DNA of 30,027 bases from a virus. Positions 5,398-14,070 of the stretch are shown one piece after another. The position numbers and the translations under genes are program-made. Location: the IMG/VR virus record IMGVR_UViG_3300025274_000042, positions 1 through 30,027 of that record. One strand, 5' to 3'. A model generated the notes under the pieces. That model searched no databases and was not told the origin of the DNA. It saw only the letters and a program-made list of their open reading frames with translations. Numbering within the stretch: the stretch's first letter is position 1; every line of letters starts with the position of its first letter.

Positions 5398-5657
5398 TGG
5401 TTGATGAAGCTGTAGAACAGAAACCTTTTATCACGATTAATGATGTGCAAATAAATATTGAAGACCTACCTGAAGAAGGACAAGGAATCTTTGGTAGATT
5501 ACAACGATTGAATCAGAAGAAAGCTAATCTTGTCTTGGACTTGGAAGAGTTACAAGCAGGTATTAACTTCTTTTCTAATAGAATCGTGGACATTGTTAAT
5601 AATGAAGGCGAAGATACTCCCACAGAAGAAGCTGACGAAGCTGAAACTGAAGAGTAA
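5397..5657 (+). CDS. Small acidic protein, 86 aa, in replication operon
   Basis: Overlaps the SSB stop by one base. Residues 10-27 (PFITINDVQINIEDLPEEGQ) followed by a long helix (LQRLNQKKANLVLDLEELQAG) and a very acidic Glu/Thr tail resemble small phage proteins that I associate loosely with DUF6447. It is soluble and likely a helical oligomer. Function unknown; its place suggests a replication accessory role, which is inference. Confidence 0.72.
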   Translation: MVDEAVEQKPFITINDVQINIEDLPEEGQGIFGRLQRLNQKKANLVLDLEELQAGINFFSNRIVDIVNNEGEDTPTEEADEAETEE

Positions 5658-5667
5658 TATCATTAAC

Positions 5668-5704
5668 TAGAGGGTGGAGTAGTCTGCCCTCTATTTCTAG
5701 AGGG
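5668..5704 (+). promoter_or_regulatory. Three-segment RNA switch masking the primase-helicase ribosome binding site
   Basis: TAGAGGG (5668-5674), CCCTCTA (5687-5693) and TAGAGGG (5698-5704) lie in series. Segments 2 and 3 form a perfect 7-bp hairpin with a 4-base loop that hides GAGGG, the Shine-Dalgarno sequence four bases before the ATG at 5709. Segment 1 is identical to segment 3, so it can pair with segment 2 instead and free the site. This could tune primase-helicase translation to events upstream, such as ribosomes finishing the 86-aa gene. Confidence 0.55.
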
Positions 5705-5708
5705 AAAT

Positions 5709-7361
5709 ATGGATAGAAGTAATTGGGATAAACACAATCTACCCTGTCCGAAATGCGGTGGTAGTGATCCTGTCTCAACAAATAAAGATGGCTCTGGTCA
5801 TTGCTTTAGTTGTGACGCACATTGGGGAAACTATCAAGCAGCTTTGGATGGGAACATAGTAAATATGAATGCGTATAAAGAACCGAATACATTTTTAAAT
5901 TCGTACACAGGAACTTTTGGAGCTTTAACAGATCGCAATATAAGCGAAGACGTTGCCAGAAAGTATGGTGTAAGAGTTGTTTATAATAGAGAAGGCGAAA
6001 TAATAAAGCATGTCTATCCTTACTATAATAGTAACGAGATTGTATCAACTAAAACCAGAACTATAAGTACCAAAGGTTTCGTTGTTGACGGAGGTTATGA
6101 AGGTACAGGACTGTTCGGTGAACAACTCTTTGGTAAAGGTGGGAAGTATCTTACCATAACCGAAGGCGAATGTGATGCAATGGCAGTTTATGAAATGTTT
6201 GATAAGAAGTGGGCATCAGTTTCTATAAAACGTGGTGCAGCAGGTGCTGTTAGAGATATACGAGACAGTATTGAATTTGTAGAAGCATTTGATAATGTAA
6301 TCATTTGTTTTGACAACGACAAGGCAGGTCGAGAAGCAGCTAGAAAAGTTGCACGTATTATAAAACCGGGAAAAGCTAGAATAGTTTCTTTGCCTACTGG
6401 TTTTAAAGATGCTAACATCATGCTTGAAAAAGGGCAGTATGCTCAGTTTACTAGAGCATGGTGGGATGCCAAGACATATACTCCATCAGGAATTATGGAG
6501 TTATCAAGTGCTAAAGATAAATGGCTTCACAGGGAAATTAAAAAAAGCATAGCGTATCCTTACGAAGGTTTAAACAAAAAACTTTTCGGTATGAGAAAGA
6601 ATGAATTGGTTACTCTCACAGGAGGAACTGGTTTAGGTAAGTCTAGTTTTACTAGAGAACTTATTCATTATCTTATTAAAAATACAGAAGATAATGTAGG
6701 TATCATAGCTCTTGAAGAGAATTGGTTGAGAACTGCTGATGGTATTGTAGCTATAGAAGCTAATGATCGTATCTACTTAGAAGAGAAAAGAAATAAGTAT
6801 ACTGAAGAAGAACTTACTGAATTTTTTGATAAGATTATTAAAAAAGATAAGGTCTTTATTCATGCTCACTTAGGCAGCAATGATATAGATGAAATATTTT
6901 CTAAACTTAGATACATGATTATAGGTTGTGAATGTAGTTGGATAGTTATAGATCATTTACACATGCTGGTAAGTCAATTGACCGAAGGTGATGAACGTAG
7001 AGGTATTGATAATCTGATGAATCGTTTACGTTCTTTGGTTGAAGAGACAGGTGTTGGTATGTTTTTAGTATCACATCTTAGAAGAGCAGCAGGTGAAAAA
7101 GGACACGAACAAGGTATCGTAGTTTCGTTATCCCACCTCAAGGGCTCTCAAGGAATAAGTCAACTAAGTGATTGTGTAATAGCCTTAGAAAGAAACCAAC
7201 AAGCTGAAGACCCTGAAGAAGCTAACACAACTAAAGTAAGAGTTCTTAAATCTAGGTACACAGGTGATACAGGTTTGGCTTGTAGTCTACTTTATGATCC
7301 AGAAACAGGGCGTATGAGTGAAATTACAGATGAAGAAACTTTAGATGATGTACCATTTTAG
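5709..7361 (+). CDS. DNA primase-helicase, T7 gp4-like, 550 aa
   Basis: Synthesises RNA primers and unwinds DNA at the fork as a ring-shaped hexamer. The N-terminal zinc ribbon has C13, C16, C32 and C35. A TOPRIM primase centre follows, with EGECDA (E152) and FDNDKAG (D202, D204). After a linker comes the RecA-like helicase with Walker A GGTGLGKSS (K311), Walker B WIVIDH (D415) and a later SHLKGSQGISQLSD segment. The C terminus is acidic and ends V-P-F, like the T7 gp4 tail that contacts polymerase. Length is close to T7 gp4 (566). It sits between SSB and polymerase, and its ribosome binding site can be hidden by the hairpin at 5687-5704. All key motifs are present. Confidence 0.95.
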   Translation: MDRSNWDKHNLPCPKCGGSDPVSTNKDGSGHCFSCDAHWGNYQAALDGNIVNMNAYKEPNTFLNSYTGTFGALTDRNISEDVARKYGVRVVYNREGEIIKHVYPYYNSNEIVSTKTRTISTKGFVVDGGYEGTGLFGEQLFGKGGKYLTITEGECDAMAVYEMFDKKWASVSIKRGAAGAVRDIRDSIEFVEAFDNVIICFDNDKAGREAARKVARIIKPGKARIVSLPTGFKDANIMLEKGQYAQFTRAWWDAKTYTPSGIMELSSAKDKWLHREIKKSIAYPYEGLNKKLFGMRKNELVTLTGGTGLGKSSFTRELIHYLIKNTEDNVGIIALEENWLRTADGIVAIEANDRIYLEEKRNKYTEEELTEFFDKIIKKDKVFIHAHLGSNDIDEIFSKLRYMIIGCECSWIVIDHLHMLVSQLTEGDERRGIDNLMNRLRSLVEETGVGMFLVSHLRRAAGEKGHEQGIVVSLSHLKGSQGISQLSDCVIALERNQQAEDPEEANTTKVRVLKSRYTGDTGLACSLLYDPETGRMSEITDEETLDDVPF

Positions 7362-7369
7362 GAGGGAGT

Positions 7370-9112
7370 ATGAAAGAAATTGTAATTGATATTGAAACTA
7401 ATGGTTTAAAACCGGATAAGATATGGTGTATTGCAGCTAAACCTTTAGGTGAAGCTGTTGTTTCCTTCGGACCTAACAAAATAAAAGAAGGCATAGATTA
7501 TTTAAACAAAGCAGATTCGTTGATAGGTCATAACATTCTAGGCTTTGACATTCCTGTTATCAGTAAACTACATGGTATTGATTTATCAAAAACAAAGGTA
7601 ATAAAAGATACATTAGTTATGTCTCGTTTATTTAATCCTGTGCGTGAGAATGGACATGGTTTAAAAACGTGGGGATACAGAGTTAATATTCTTAAGAAAG
7701 ACCACGATGAATGGGATCGTTTTTCTAAAGAAATGCTAGAACGTTGTAAAACTGATGTACTTATAAATGAAAAGACATATCAATATCTACTGGAAGAGGG
7801 TGAAGACTTTGATGAAGAATCCTTAAAACTAGAACATGCAGTAACTTTGGTGTTAAAAGAACAGGAAGATACTGGTTTTCTTTTCAATGAGAAGGAAGCA
7901 CTTTTACTAGTGGCTTCTCTTAAAGAAAGAATGTTTGAAGTACGAGAGGAAGTTCAAAAGGTATTTAAACCTAAGATGGTAGATATAAAATTAGTAATAC
8001 CTAAACTTAAAAAAGATGGTACTTTATCCAAACAAGGTTTAACCAAAGAAGAATATGATGACCATATTAAAATGGATTGGTTAGCAGAATACAAACCCTT
8101 TATGAGACAAAAGTTACAAGAGTTTAATCTAGGTTCTCGTAAACAAATAGGAGAATATCTTACAGACTTTGGATGGAAACCAAATCGTTTTACACCTACA
8201 GGTCAACCAGTTGTGGATGAATCTTCTTTAGCTAAAGTAAAAAATATACCTGAAGCTAGTTTAATAGCAGAGTTTCTTCTGCTACAAAAGAGAATAGCAC
8301 AGATTGATTCATGGATCACAGCAGTTGATGATGATTCCAGAGTACATGGTTTTGTTATACCCACTGGTACTATAACAGGAAGAATGTCACATCGAGCACC
8401 TAACATGGCTCAAGTTCCTAGTTCAACTAGTGAATATGGTAAAGAATGTAGAGCCTGTTGGATTGTTAAAGATGGTTATAAATTAGTAGGTGTTGATGCT
8501 AGTGGATTAGAACTACGCATGTTAGCACATTACATGGACAACAAGGAGTACACAAAGGAGGTTACAGAAGGAGACATTCACACAGCTAATCAAAAACTTG
8601 CAGGTTTGAAATCAAGAGATAAAGCCAAGACTTTTATTTATGCCCTATGTTATGGTGCAGGAGATCAGAAACTTTCATCTATACTCGGTGGCAGCACTAA
8701 AGATGCTAGAAGAATTAGAGAACATTTCTTAGATAATCTCCCAGCATTTAAAAAACTTAAGAACAGAGTTGGAAAAGCAGCGAAGCGAGGCTACCTCAAG
8801 GGATTAGATGGTCGTAAGATATTTATTAGAAATGATTACGCAGCTTTAAATAGTTTACTTCAAGGTGGTGGAGCTATAGTTATGAAGAGAGCATTGATTA
8901 TGTTACAGGCTTTAATAAAACTACAAGCTTTAGATGCTAAGTTTGTTGCTAACATACATGACGAATGGCAAATGGAAGTTAGAGAAGATATCGTAGACTT
9001 CGTAGGAGAGTTAGCTGTAGGCTGTATTGAAAAGGCAGGAGAGTATTATAACATGCGTTGTCCTTTAACAGGTGAATATAAAATAGGAGGGAATTGGAGT
9101 GAAACTCATTAA
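7370..9112 (+). CDS. Family A DNA polymerase, T7 gp5-like, 580 aa
   Basis: Replicative polymerase with a proofreading exonuclease. Exo I is IDIETNG (D7, E9). Exo II is GHNILGFD (N55, D60). Exo III keeps D129, but the usual Tyr four residues before it is Arg125. Polymerase motif A is VDASGLELR (D376). Motif B is RDKAKTFIY...YG (R416, K420, Y424, Y428), and motif C is NIHDEW (H530, D531, E532). The C terminus IGGNWSETH matches the T7 ending. Y424 is equivalent to Pol I residue 762. Tyr there, as in T7, has been linked to lytic phages. At 580 aa it is about 120 shorter than T7 gp5, so the thioredoxin-binding loop is probably absent. The gene starts 8 bases after the helicase stop, with an AGGAGGG site. 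Confidence 0.95.
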   Translation: MKEIVIDIETNGLKPDKIWCIAAKPLGEAVVSFGPNKIKEGIDYLNKADSLIGHNILGFDIPVISKLHGIDLSKTKVIKDTLVMSRLFNPVRENGHGLKTWGYRVNILKKDHDEWDRFSKEMLERCKTDVLINEKTYQYLLEEGEDFDEESLKLEHAVTLVLKEQEDTGFLFNEKEALLLVASLKERMFEVREEVQKVFKPKMVDIKLVIPKLKKDGTLSKQGLTKEEYDDHIKMDWLAEYKPFMRQKLQEFNLGSRKQIGEYLTDFGWKPNRFTPTGQPVVDESSLAKVKNIPEASLIAEFLLLQKRIAQIDSWITAVDDDSRVHGFVIPTGTITGRMSHRAPNMAQVPSSTSEYGKECRACWIVKDGYKLVGVDASGLELRMLAHYMDNKEYTKEVTEGDIHTANQKLAGLKSRDKAKTFIYALCYGAGDQKLSSILGGSTKDARRIREHFLDNLPAFKKLKNRVGKAAKRGYLKGLDGRKIFIRNDYAALNSLLQGGGAIVMKRALIMLQALIKLQALDAKFVANIHDEWQMEVREDIVDFVGELAVGCIEKAGEYYNMRCPLTGEYKIGGNWSETH

Positions 9113-9497
9113 ACAACTCGTTTTATCTGATGATTTCGAGATTGAAGAAGATATAAATGAACAAGATAGTGATGGTCTTAATACAAACAGAAAAGGAGAC
9201 TTTGCAGAATACTATGCAGTCACTTGGTTATGGGATAGTGGTTATGAAGTCTTTCAAAATTCAGGATGTACTGGTCCTATAGATATGATAGCAATGGATA
9301 AGAAAGGAAATCTACTTCTTATTGATGTTAAGACAGCACAACCTGATCATAGAAATAGAACAGGTAAGAAAGTTATGTTTAAAAAAGGAAGAACAAAACA
9401 ACAAGAAAAACTAGGTGTAAAGTTTTTAATGTTTAATCCAGATACCAGAGAACTAAAATTTGCGGATCATGGAGTAAAGGGGAGACCTAAAAAATGA
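9099..9497 (+). CDS. PD-(D/E)XK endonuclease, 132 aa
   Basis: Residues 31-80 carry a nuclease fold pattern: RKGDFAEYYA (E37), then GPIDMIAM (D62), then LLIDVKTAQ (D76, K78). This is the E...D...DxK arrangement of small PD-(D/E)XK enzymes such as archaeal-type Holliday junction resolvases. It stands where T7 has its gp3 resolvase, so branch resolution or host DNA breakdown is a likely role. The start is GTG, supported by AGGAGGG upstream. It overlaps the polymerase by 14 bases and the next gene by 4. The basic C terminus (VKGRPKK) fits DNA binding. Substrate specificity is not known. Confidence 0.82.
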   Translation: MKLIKQLVLSDDFEIEEDINEQDSDGLNTNRKGDFAEYYAVTWLWDSGYEVFQNSGCTGPIDMIAMDKKGNLLLIDVKTAQPDHRNRTGKKVMFKKGRTKQQEKLGVKFLMFNPDTRELKFADHGVKGRPKK

Positions 9498-10369
9498 AAA
9501 AGAAATTAGAAAATATAGTACAAGATATATACAAAGCACTTAAACCTCTGTCAAAAGGAGATGGTCTTAAACTATCTGATGAAGATATAGATCAGTTTGG
9601 TGAGGATATGAAAGATGCTATTCGAGGTTGGGCAACAGCACAACCAAAAGACAAACCGACTTTGCGTATGTCTAACATAGGTAAACCTGCTCGTCAGCTT
9701 TGGTATGATAGAAATTCAAAGATAAAAGCTAAAGATTTACAGGCTACACTACTCATTAAGTTCTTGTATGGTCATTTACTAGAGGCACTGGTTGTGTTCT
9801 TTGTTAAATTATCAGGACATAAACTAACTGATCAGCAGAAAGAAGTAGAAGTGAATGGTATTAAAGGACATATTGATTGTAAGATAGATGGTGAAGTGGT
9901 TGATATTAAATCAACATCAGGTTTTTCATTCAACAAATTTAAGAATGGTACACTTCCAGACTATGATAGTTTTGGATACATGTCACAATTAGCAGGTTAT
10001 GAAACTGCTGAAGGTACAAACAAGGGAGGTTTCCTAGTTATCAATAAAGAAACTGGAGAATTATGGTTCTTTCAACCAGATGAACTTGACAAGCCTGATA
10101 TAAAGACTAAGATTAATACAAGGAAGACCCAATTAAAAAAGCCTGAACCACCTCCGTTATGTTATCAACCGATAGCAGACGGAACTCATGGTAATTTTAA
10201 ACTTCCAAGAGAGTGTGTGTGGTGTCCACATAAGATTGAATGTCATAAAGATTCCAACAATGGATTAGGACTACGAATATTTGATTACGCTAGAGGACCT
10301 GCCTTCTTTACAGAAGTAGCAGTTGAACCTAGAGTACAAGAGATTACAGATGAATGGGAAGAAAAGTAA
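9494..10369 (+). CDS. RecB/Cas4-like PD-(D/E)XK exonuclease with cysteine cluster, 291 aa
   Basis: The nuclease core is E97 in GHLLEAL, D128 in GHIDCKID, and DIKST (D137, K139), followed by a Y-x-S-Q-L-A-G-Y segment typical of RecB-family nucleases. C-terminal cysteines C241, C244 and C250 (CVWCPHKIEC), with C223 or C129 as a possible fourth, recall the Fe-S clamp of Cas4 and AddB. It probably acts as the 5'-3' or recombination exonuclease at the T7 gp6 position, degrading host DNA and removing primers. It is not a CRISPR component: there is no array or other cas gene. It overlaps its neighbours tightly within the replication operon. Confidence 0.85.
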   Translation: MKKKLENIVQDIYKALKPLSKGDGLKLSDEDIDQFGEDMKDAIRGWATAQPKDKPTLRMSNIGKPARQLWYDRNSKIKAKDLQATLLIKFLYGHLLEALVVFFVKLSGHKLTDQQKEVEVNGIKGHIDCKIDGEVVDIKSTSGFSFNKFKNGTLPDYDSFGYMSQLAGYETAEGTNKGGFLVINKETGELWFFQPDELDKPDIKTKINTRKTQLKKPEPPPLCYQPIADGTHGNFKLPRECVWCPHKIECHKDSNNGLGLRIFDYARGPAFFTEVAVEPRVQEITDEWEEK

Positions 10370-10598
10370 ATTAATTAGAAGACGAACATTAGAACTTCAG
10401 CTTGAATGGATTAATAGTTTATTAACTAAAGATCAAAAAATTACACCTGAACTTTTAGATCAAGCTCTACCTGATGATAAATATTATGTTAGTAGAGGAA
10501 CAATTCACCTTTCTTTTATGAATCATAAATGGATAGAGAAAAAATTAAAAAAAGATATTAACTTAAAATTAGAAAATTTAATAAATTCAAATGCCTGA
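10350..10598 (+). CDS. Hypothetical basic protein, 82 aa
   Basis: I chose ATG 10350 (MNGKKSKLIRRRTLELQ), inside the end of the exonuclease; another ATG at 10323 would overlap more and has no better site. The product is rich in Lys and Arg at both ends and helical, with no membrane span. Unknown family; charge and operon position suggest a nucleic-acid accessory protein, which is weak inference. Confidence 0.62.
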   Translation: MNGKKSKLIRRRTLELQLEWINSLLTKDQKITPELLDQALPDDKYYVSRGTIHLSFMNHKWIEKKLKKDINLKLENLINSNA

Positions 10599-10776
10599 GA
10601 TTCCTTTCCAAGAAGCTACTTTAGAAGACTTACTATTATTAATTGGTGGCTTGATCAATAGAGGTGGTCAGTTAGAAGATATAGATATGGACTTAATCAT
10701 GCGTCTACAAGAATTAATTGACTATGAAATAGAATTTAGATTAACAGGGATTCCGAGAGGAACACAAATACACTGA
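10591..10776 (+). CDS. Hypothetical acidic protein, 61 aa
   Basis: Its ATG overlaps the preceding stop. The product is acidic and Leu-rich (ATLEDLLLLIGGLINRGG, LIMRLQELIDYEIEF), probably two helices around a glycine turn. The Leu run is short and charged around, so I do not call it a membrane span. Function unknown. Confidence 0.62.
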   Translation: MPEIPFQEATLEDLLLLIGGLINRGGQLEDIDMDLIMRLQELIDYEIEFRLTGIPRGTQIH

Positions 10777-10784
10777 GGAGAGTT

Positions 10785-11075
10785 ATGGAATATAAATTTA
10801 ATGAAGAAGAAATACTATTATTAGTTCATAGACATATAAATAAAACATATGAACAACATTATGCGGATGGAAAGTATCAGGCTACAGATATGATTGTTGA
10901 CGCAGGACATGGAGAAGGTTTTTGTATGGGAAATATTATGAAGTATGCTATGAGATACGGAAAAAAGAATGGAAAAGATTATCAGGACTTGCTAAAAATT
11001 ATACATTATGCTATAATCTTACTTTCAACAAGTCACCAATCTAAAACAAATAAAGGATTATTTACCAATGACTGA
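10785..11075 (+). CDS. DUF3310-like protein, 96 aa
   Basis: The segment GFCMGNIMKYAMRYGKKNG followed by DYQDLLKIIHYAIILL matches the core of DUF3310 phage proteins (pattern GN-x-x-KY-x-x-R, then a helix with a Tyr). These occur near nucleotide-metabolism genes, and some annotations call them nucleotide kinase-like, but this copy has no P-loop and I would not claim kinase activity. The ATG follows GAGGAGAG. It overlaps nrdA by 8 bases, consistent with a role in dNTP supply. Confidence 0.72.
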   Translation: MEYKFNEEEILLLVHRHINKTYEQHYADGKYQATDMIVDAGHGEGFCMGNIMKYAMRYGKKNGKDYQDLLKIIHYAIILLSTSHQSKTNKGLFTND

Positions 11076-12942
11076 TTATTTAGGAATAGAAGTAGATTAT
11101 AATAAGGAATCCAAGCTGGATAAATTTAGTTTGGATACATTAAAAGATAGATATTTATGGGAGGAAGAAACTTATGCTCAAGAAGCTTTTGCAAGGGCTA
11201 GTATATTTGGTGCAACTTATAAAGGTAGGACTGACTTCGCTCTTGCCCAAAGACTTTATACGTACAGTTCCGATTGTTGGTTTATGTTTAGTACTCCTAT
11301 ACTTTCTAACGGAGGAACGACTCGTGGTTTACCTATTAGCTGCTTTCTCAATTACGTACCTGATAGTAGGCGTGGTCTCTCTGATCATTATGATGAGAAT
11401 ATATGGTTGGCGAGTTCGGGTGGAGGTATCGGTGGATATTGGGGAGATGTTAGGAGTAATGGGATTGCAACTAGGCATGGTTCTCGTTCTACTGGATCAA
11501 TTCCATTCATGCACGTAGTAGACTCTGAAATGCTTGCCTTCAATCAAGGTGTTACCAGACGAGGAAGCTATGCAGCCTATTCAGATATATCACATCCAGA
11601 GATTGAAGAATTTATAAACATGCGTAAGGAATCCGGTGGGGATATAAATAGGAAGTGTCTCAATATTCACAACGCAGTTAATATAACTGATGAATTTTTA
11701 AAAGCTGTGCGTGAAGATGCAGAATGGAGATTGATTGATCCTAAATCTGGTGAAGCTGTTAAGATAGTCAGTGCTAGAGCATTGTGGTGGCAGATATTAA
11801 ATGCCAGAGCAGAGACAGGTGAACCTTATCTAATTAACATTGATCGTTGTAATGAAGAATTACCACAAGGACAAAAAGATTTAGGTTTAAAAATTAATCA
11901 AAGTAATTTATGTTCCGAGATAGTACTACCTACTAATGAAGAACGAACTGCTGTGTGTTGTTTATCTAGTGTCAACTTAGAACATTTTGATAAGTGGAAG
12001 AAGAAGGAACAATTCATAGATGATTTAATAACTATGCTTGATAATGTGTTAGAACATTTTATCGAAGCGATTGTAGATACTTCAGGACTAGGTGGATACA
12101 ATGCAAACTTTAAGAGGTTTAAAAATTATGTTAAAAAAGAAAAAGAAGGAATGGTCAAAGCTGCTTATTCGGCTTACCGAGAGAGGTCGTTGGGGCTTGG
12201 AGCGATGGGCTTTCATGCTTATCTCCAAAGTAAAGGGCTTCCGTTTCAAGGTTTACAGTCAACTAGTAATAACCATGTCATGTTTTCGTACATCAAAAGA
12301 AAAGCTGTGGAAGCTACCAAGAGACTTGCTGAAGAGCGTGGCGAAGCTCCTGATGTACATGGCAGCAATCAGCGTAATGCTCATTTGTTGGCTATCGCTC
12401 CTAATGCCAGTTCTAGTATTATATGTGGTGGAACTTCCCCTAGTATTGAACCATTTCGTGCTAACTCGTTTACGCACAAGACGCTCTCAGGCAGCTATCA
12501 AGTCAGAAACAAATATTTAGATAAGCTACTAAAGAAGAAAGGACTTAACGTAGAGGAAAGAGAAAAGGTATGGAAAGATATAACAGGAACTAATGGTTCT
12601 GTACAACACTTGGATATATTAGACGAAGACGAGAAGGAGATATTTAAAACTGCTCCAGAGATTAATCAGATATATCTAGTAGAACACGCACACATGCGAC
12701 AGGAATATATTTGTCAGAGTCAAAGTGTTAATCTATTCTTTAACATGCCTAAAGCTACCGAGCCACAGGAAGTGCATGATGATTACCTACAGTATGTTAA
12801 TGATGTGCATTGGTATGCTATGCATAAACTTAAATCTTTGTATTACTTTAGATCGAATGCGGCTAGGTCTGCTGAGAATGTAAATATAAAAATACCTAGA
12901 GTTAAGTTAGAAGATGTTGAATGTTTAAGTTGTGAAGGTTGA
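11068..12942 (+). CDS. nrdA: Class I ribonucleotide reductase large subunit, 624 aa
   Basis: Reduces ribonucleotides to deoxyribonucleotides, using a radical from NrdB. The catalytic finger loop is N280-L-C282-S-E284. The redox cysteine pair is C92 (LPISCF) with C297 or C298 (AVCCLSS). The C-terminal shuttle pair is C619 and C622 (ECLSCEG). Further family blocks are NASSSIICGGTSPSIEP and a late RSAE segment. It lacks the N-terminal ATP cone of E. coli NrdA (761 aa), so overall dATP inhibition is probably lost, as in other phage enzymes. It partners the nrdB at 14439, from which it is separated by an oxygenase gene and three small genes. No thioredoxin or glutaredoxin gene is seen, so host reductants are likely used. 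Confidence 0.95.
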   Translation: MTDYLGIEVDYNKESKLDKFSLDTLKDRYLWEEETYAQEAFARASIFGATYKGRTDFALAQRLYTYSSDCWFMFSTPILSNGGTTRGLPISCFLNYVPDSRRGLSDHYDENIWLASSGGGIGGYWGDVRSNGIATRHGSRSTGSIPFMHVVDSEMLAFNQGVTRRGSYAAYSDISHPEIEEFINMRKESGGDINRKCLNIHNAVNITDEFLKAVREDAEWRLIDPKSGEAVKIVSARALWWQILNARAETGEPYLINIDRCNEELPQGQKDLGLKINQSNLCSEIVLPTNEERTAVCCLSSVNLEHFDKWKKKEQFIDDLITMLDNVLEHFIEAIVDTSGLGGYNANFKRFKNYVKKEKEGMVKAAYSAYRERSLGLGAMGFHAYLQSKGLPFQGLQSTSNNHVMFSYIKRKAVEATKRLAEERGEAPDVHGSNQRNAHLLAIAPNASSSIICGGTSPSIEPFRANSFTHKTLSGSYQVRNKYLDKLLKKKGLNVEEREKVWKDITGTNGSVQHLDILDEDEKEIFKTAPEINQIYLVEHAHMRQEYICQSQSVNLFFNMPKATEPQEVHDDYLQYVNDVHWYAMHKLKSLYYFRSNAARSAENVNIKIPRVKLEDVECLSCEG

Positions 12943-12943
12943 T

Positions 12944-13675
12944 ATGGAATTTAATGCAGAAGAAGTAAACTTACAGGTACATAATTTACCTGCTGTACTT
13001 ATGATGGAATGTCAATTACCTAAGAAGCTAATAAAAGATTTGAATACTTATCTAGATGTTTATAAAAAAGATAAAGATAGAAAATCTCTTTCACATACTT
13101 TGGTTGGACAGATACATCAAGGCGAACAGCTATTGATGGATCATACAGATGAAAAATTAAAAGACTACTATGAATTTATTACAGCTATGGGAGTGTTTTA
13201 TTTACAAGCTTTTGGCGATGTAACAGGACATTACTTTAACAATAAAGCAGTAGATATAGACGAGCTATGGTCAGTTCACAGTTATGAAGGGGATTACAAT
13301 CCTATACACGATCATGGTACTAAGACCCTTACTGGTATATCTACCACGACATGGACTAAAGTACCTAAACAGATTGGTAAGTTAGGTGAACATGAGCAAA
13401 GTAACGAAGGACTGTATTCATTATATGGAGCTTCAGGAGCTTGTGATGGCTTCTTAGCTTTCACTTATGGTCGTAATGAGATAATGAATACTAAAAGATT
13501 AAGACCACCACAATCAGCTTCAATAAAACCAATAGTGGGTAGACAACTAATGTTCCCATCATGGATGCAACACATGGTCTATCCTTTCTTTGGTAAAGGA
13601 GAGAGAAGAACTGTGGCAGCTAATTTAAATGTATGGGATACAGAACCACAAGAAGGAGAAAAGAATGAAAAATAA
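12944..13675 (+). CDS. 2-oxoglutarate/Fe(II)-dependent oxygenase-like protein, 243 aa
   Basis: Residues 110-225 follow the phage 2OG-Fe(II) oxygenase pattern that I associate with TIGR02466-type proteins. It has a Trp-Ser segment, then YNPIHDHG (H122, D123, H124 as candidate metal ligands), FPSWMQHMVYPF (H210 as distal ligand), and ERRTVAANLN (R221 or R222 to bind 2-oxoglutarate). Such enzymes hydroxylate or demethylate proteins, nucleic acids or small molecules; the substrate here is unknown. I prefer ATG 12944, with GAAGG just upstream, over GTG 12932. It lies between nrdA and nrdB, which hints at a link to nucleotide metabolism or DNA modification, but this is inference. Confidence 0.78.
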   Translation: MEFNAEEVNLQVHNLPAVLMMECQLPKKLIKDLNTYLDVYKKDKDRKSLSHTLVGQIHQGEQLLMDHTDEKLKDYYEFITAMGVFYLQAFGDVTGHYFNNKAVDIDELWSVHSYEGDYNPIHDHGTKTLTGISTTTWTKVPKQIGKLGEHEQSNEGLYSLYGASGACDGFLAFTYGRNEIMNTKRLRPPQSASIKPIVGRQLMFPSWMQHMVYPFFGKGERRTVAANLNVWDTEPQEGEKNEK

Positions 13676-13865
13676 TTTAATAGGTTTTACAATCGGTATT
13701 AGTCTTGGATTAATTGTAGTTATACTTCTATTGTTTTCTGATTTTACGAAGAAAGAAGTATTTGTTACTACAAATCTAGACAATGTTTGTGTAATTGATA
13801 AAGAGGTTATGCAAAAATTAATGTTTGTAATGAAACCTGCTGAAGAAGGAGAAAATAATGAGTGA
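13665..13865 (+). CDS. Small single-span membrane protein, 66 aa
   Basis: ATG 13665 follows GAAGGAG; an upstream in-frame ATG at 13629 lies inside the oxygenase gene. After a short basic start (MKNNLIGF) comes one hydrophobic helix (residues about 5-25), then a charged exported or cytoplasmic domain with one cysteine. It overlaps the genes on both sides by a few bases. Unknown function; a cell-envelope role is likely only because of the membrane span. Confidence 0.7.
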   Translation: MKNNLIGFTIGISLGLIVVILLLFSDFTKKEVFVTTNLDNVCVIDKEVMQKLMFVMKPAEEGENNE

Positions 13866-14070
13866 AGAACTAAGAAAAGAAAATAGAGTTGATGCTTTAA
13901 AAAGAAAGTATGAAGCAGATATAGCAATAGCTAAAGCAGAACTTGAAGTTTATTTTGAGTCTAGTGTTGGTGTAGCAGAACACCCACATATTATAGAGTC
14001 AATGGATATACTAATGACGCAACTAGCTACTGCTGAAGAGAAACTGAAGTGTTTGTTGGATAATTTTTAA
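13858..14070 (+). CDS. Small helical/coiled-coil protein, 70 aa
   Basis: Starts in an overlap with the previous stop, behind AAGGAG. It is almost entirely helical with alternating charge (ENRVDALKRKYEADIAIAKAE), a likely coiled coil. Contains no motif that I recognise. The next gene begins immediately after its TAA, suggesting coupled translation. Confidence 0.7.
   Translation: MSEELRKENRVDALKRKYEADIAIAKAELEVYFESSVGVAEHPHIIESMDILMTQLATAEEKLKCLLDNF

Noticed and set aside
9494-10369. CRISPR-associated Cas4
   Set aside because: The fold resembles Cas4, but no array, spacers or other cas genes are present and the gene sits in a phage replication operon.
11174-12520. Plus-strand frames of 114 and 142 codons inside nrdA
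   Set aside because: Both are out-of-frame readings of a conserved nrdA reading frame without ribosome sites.
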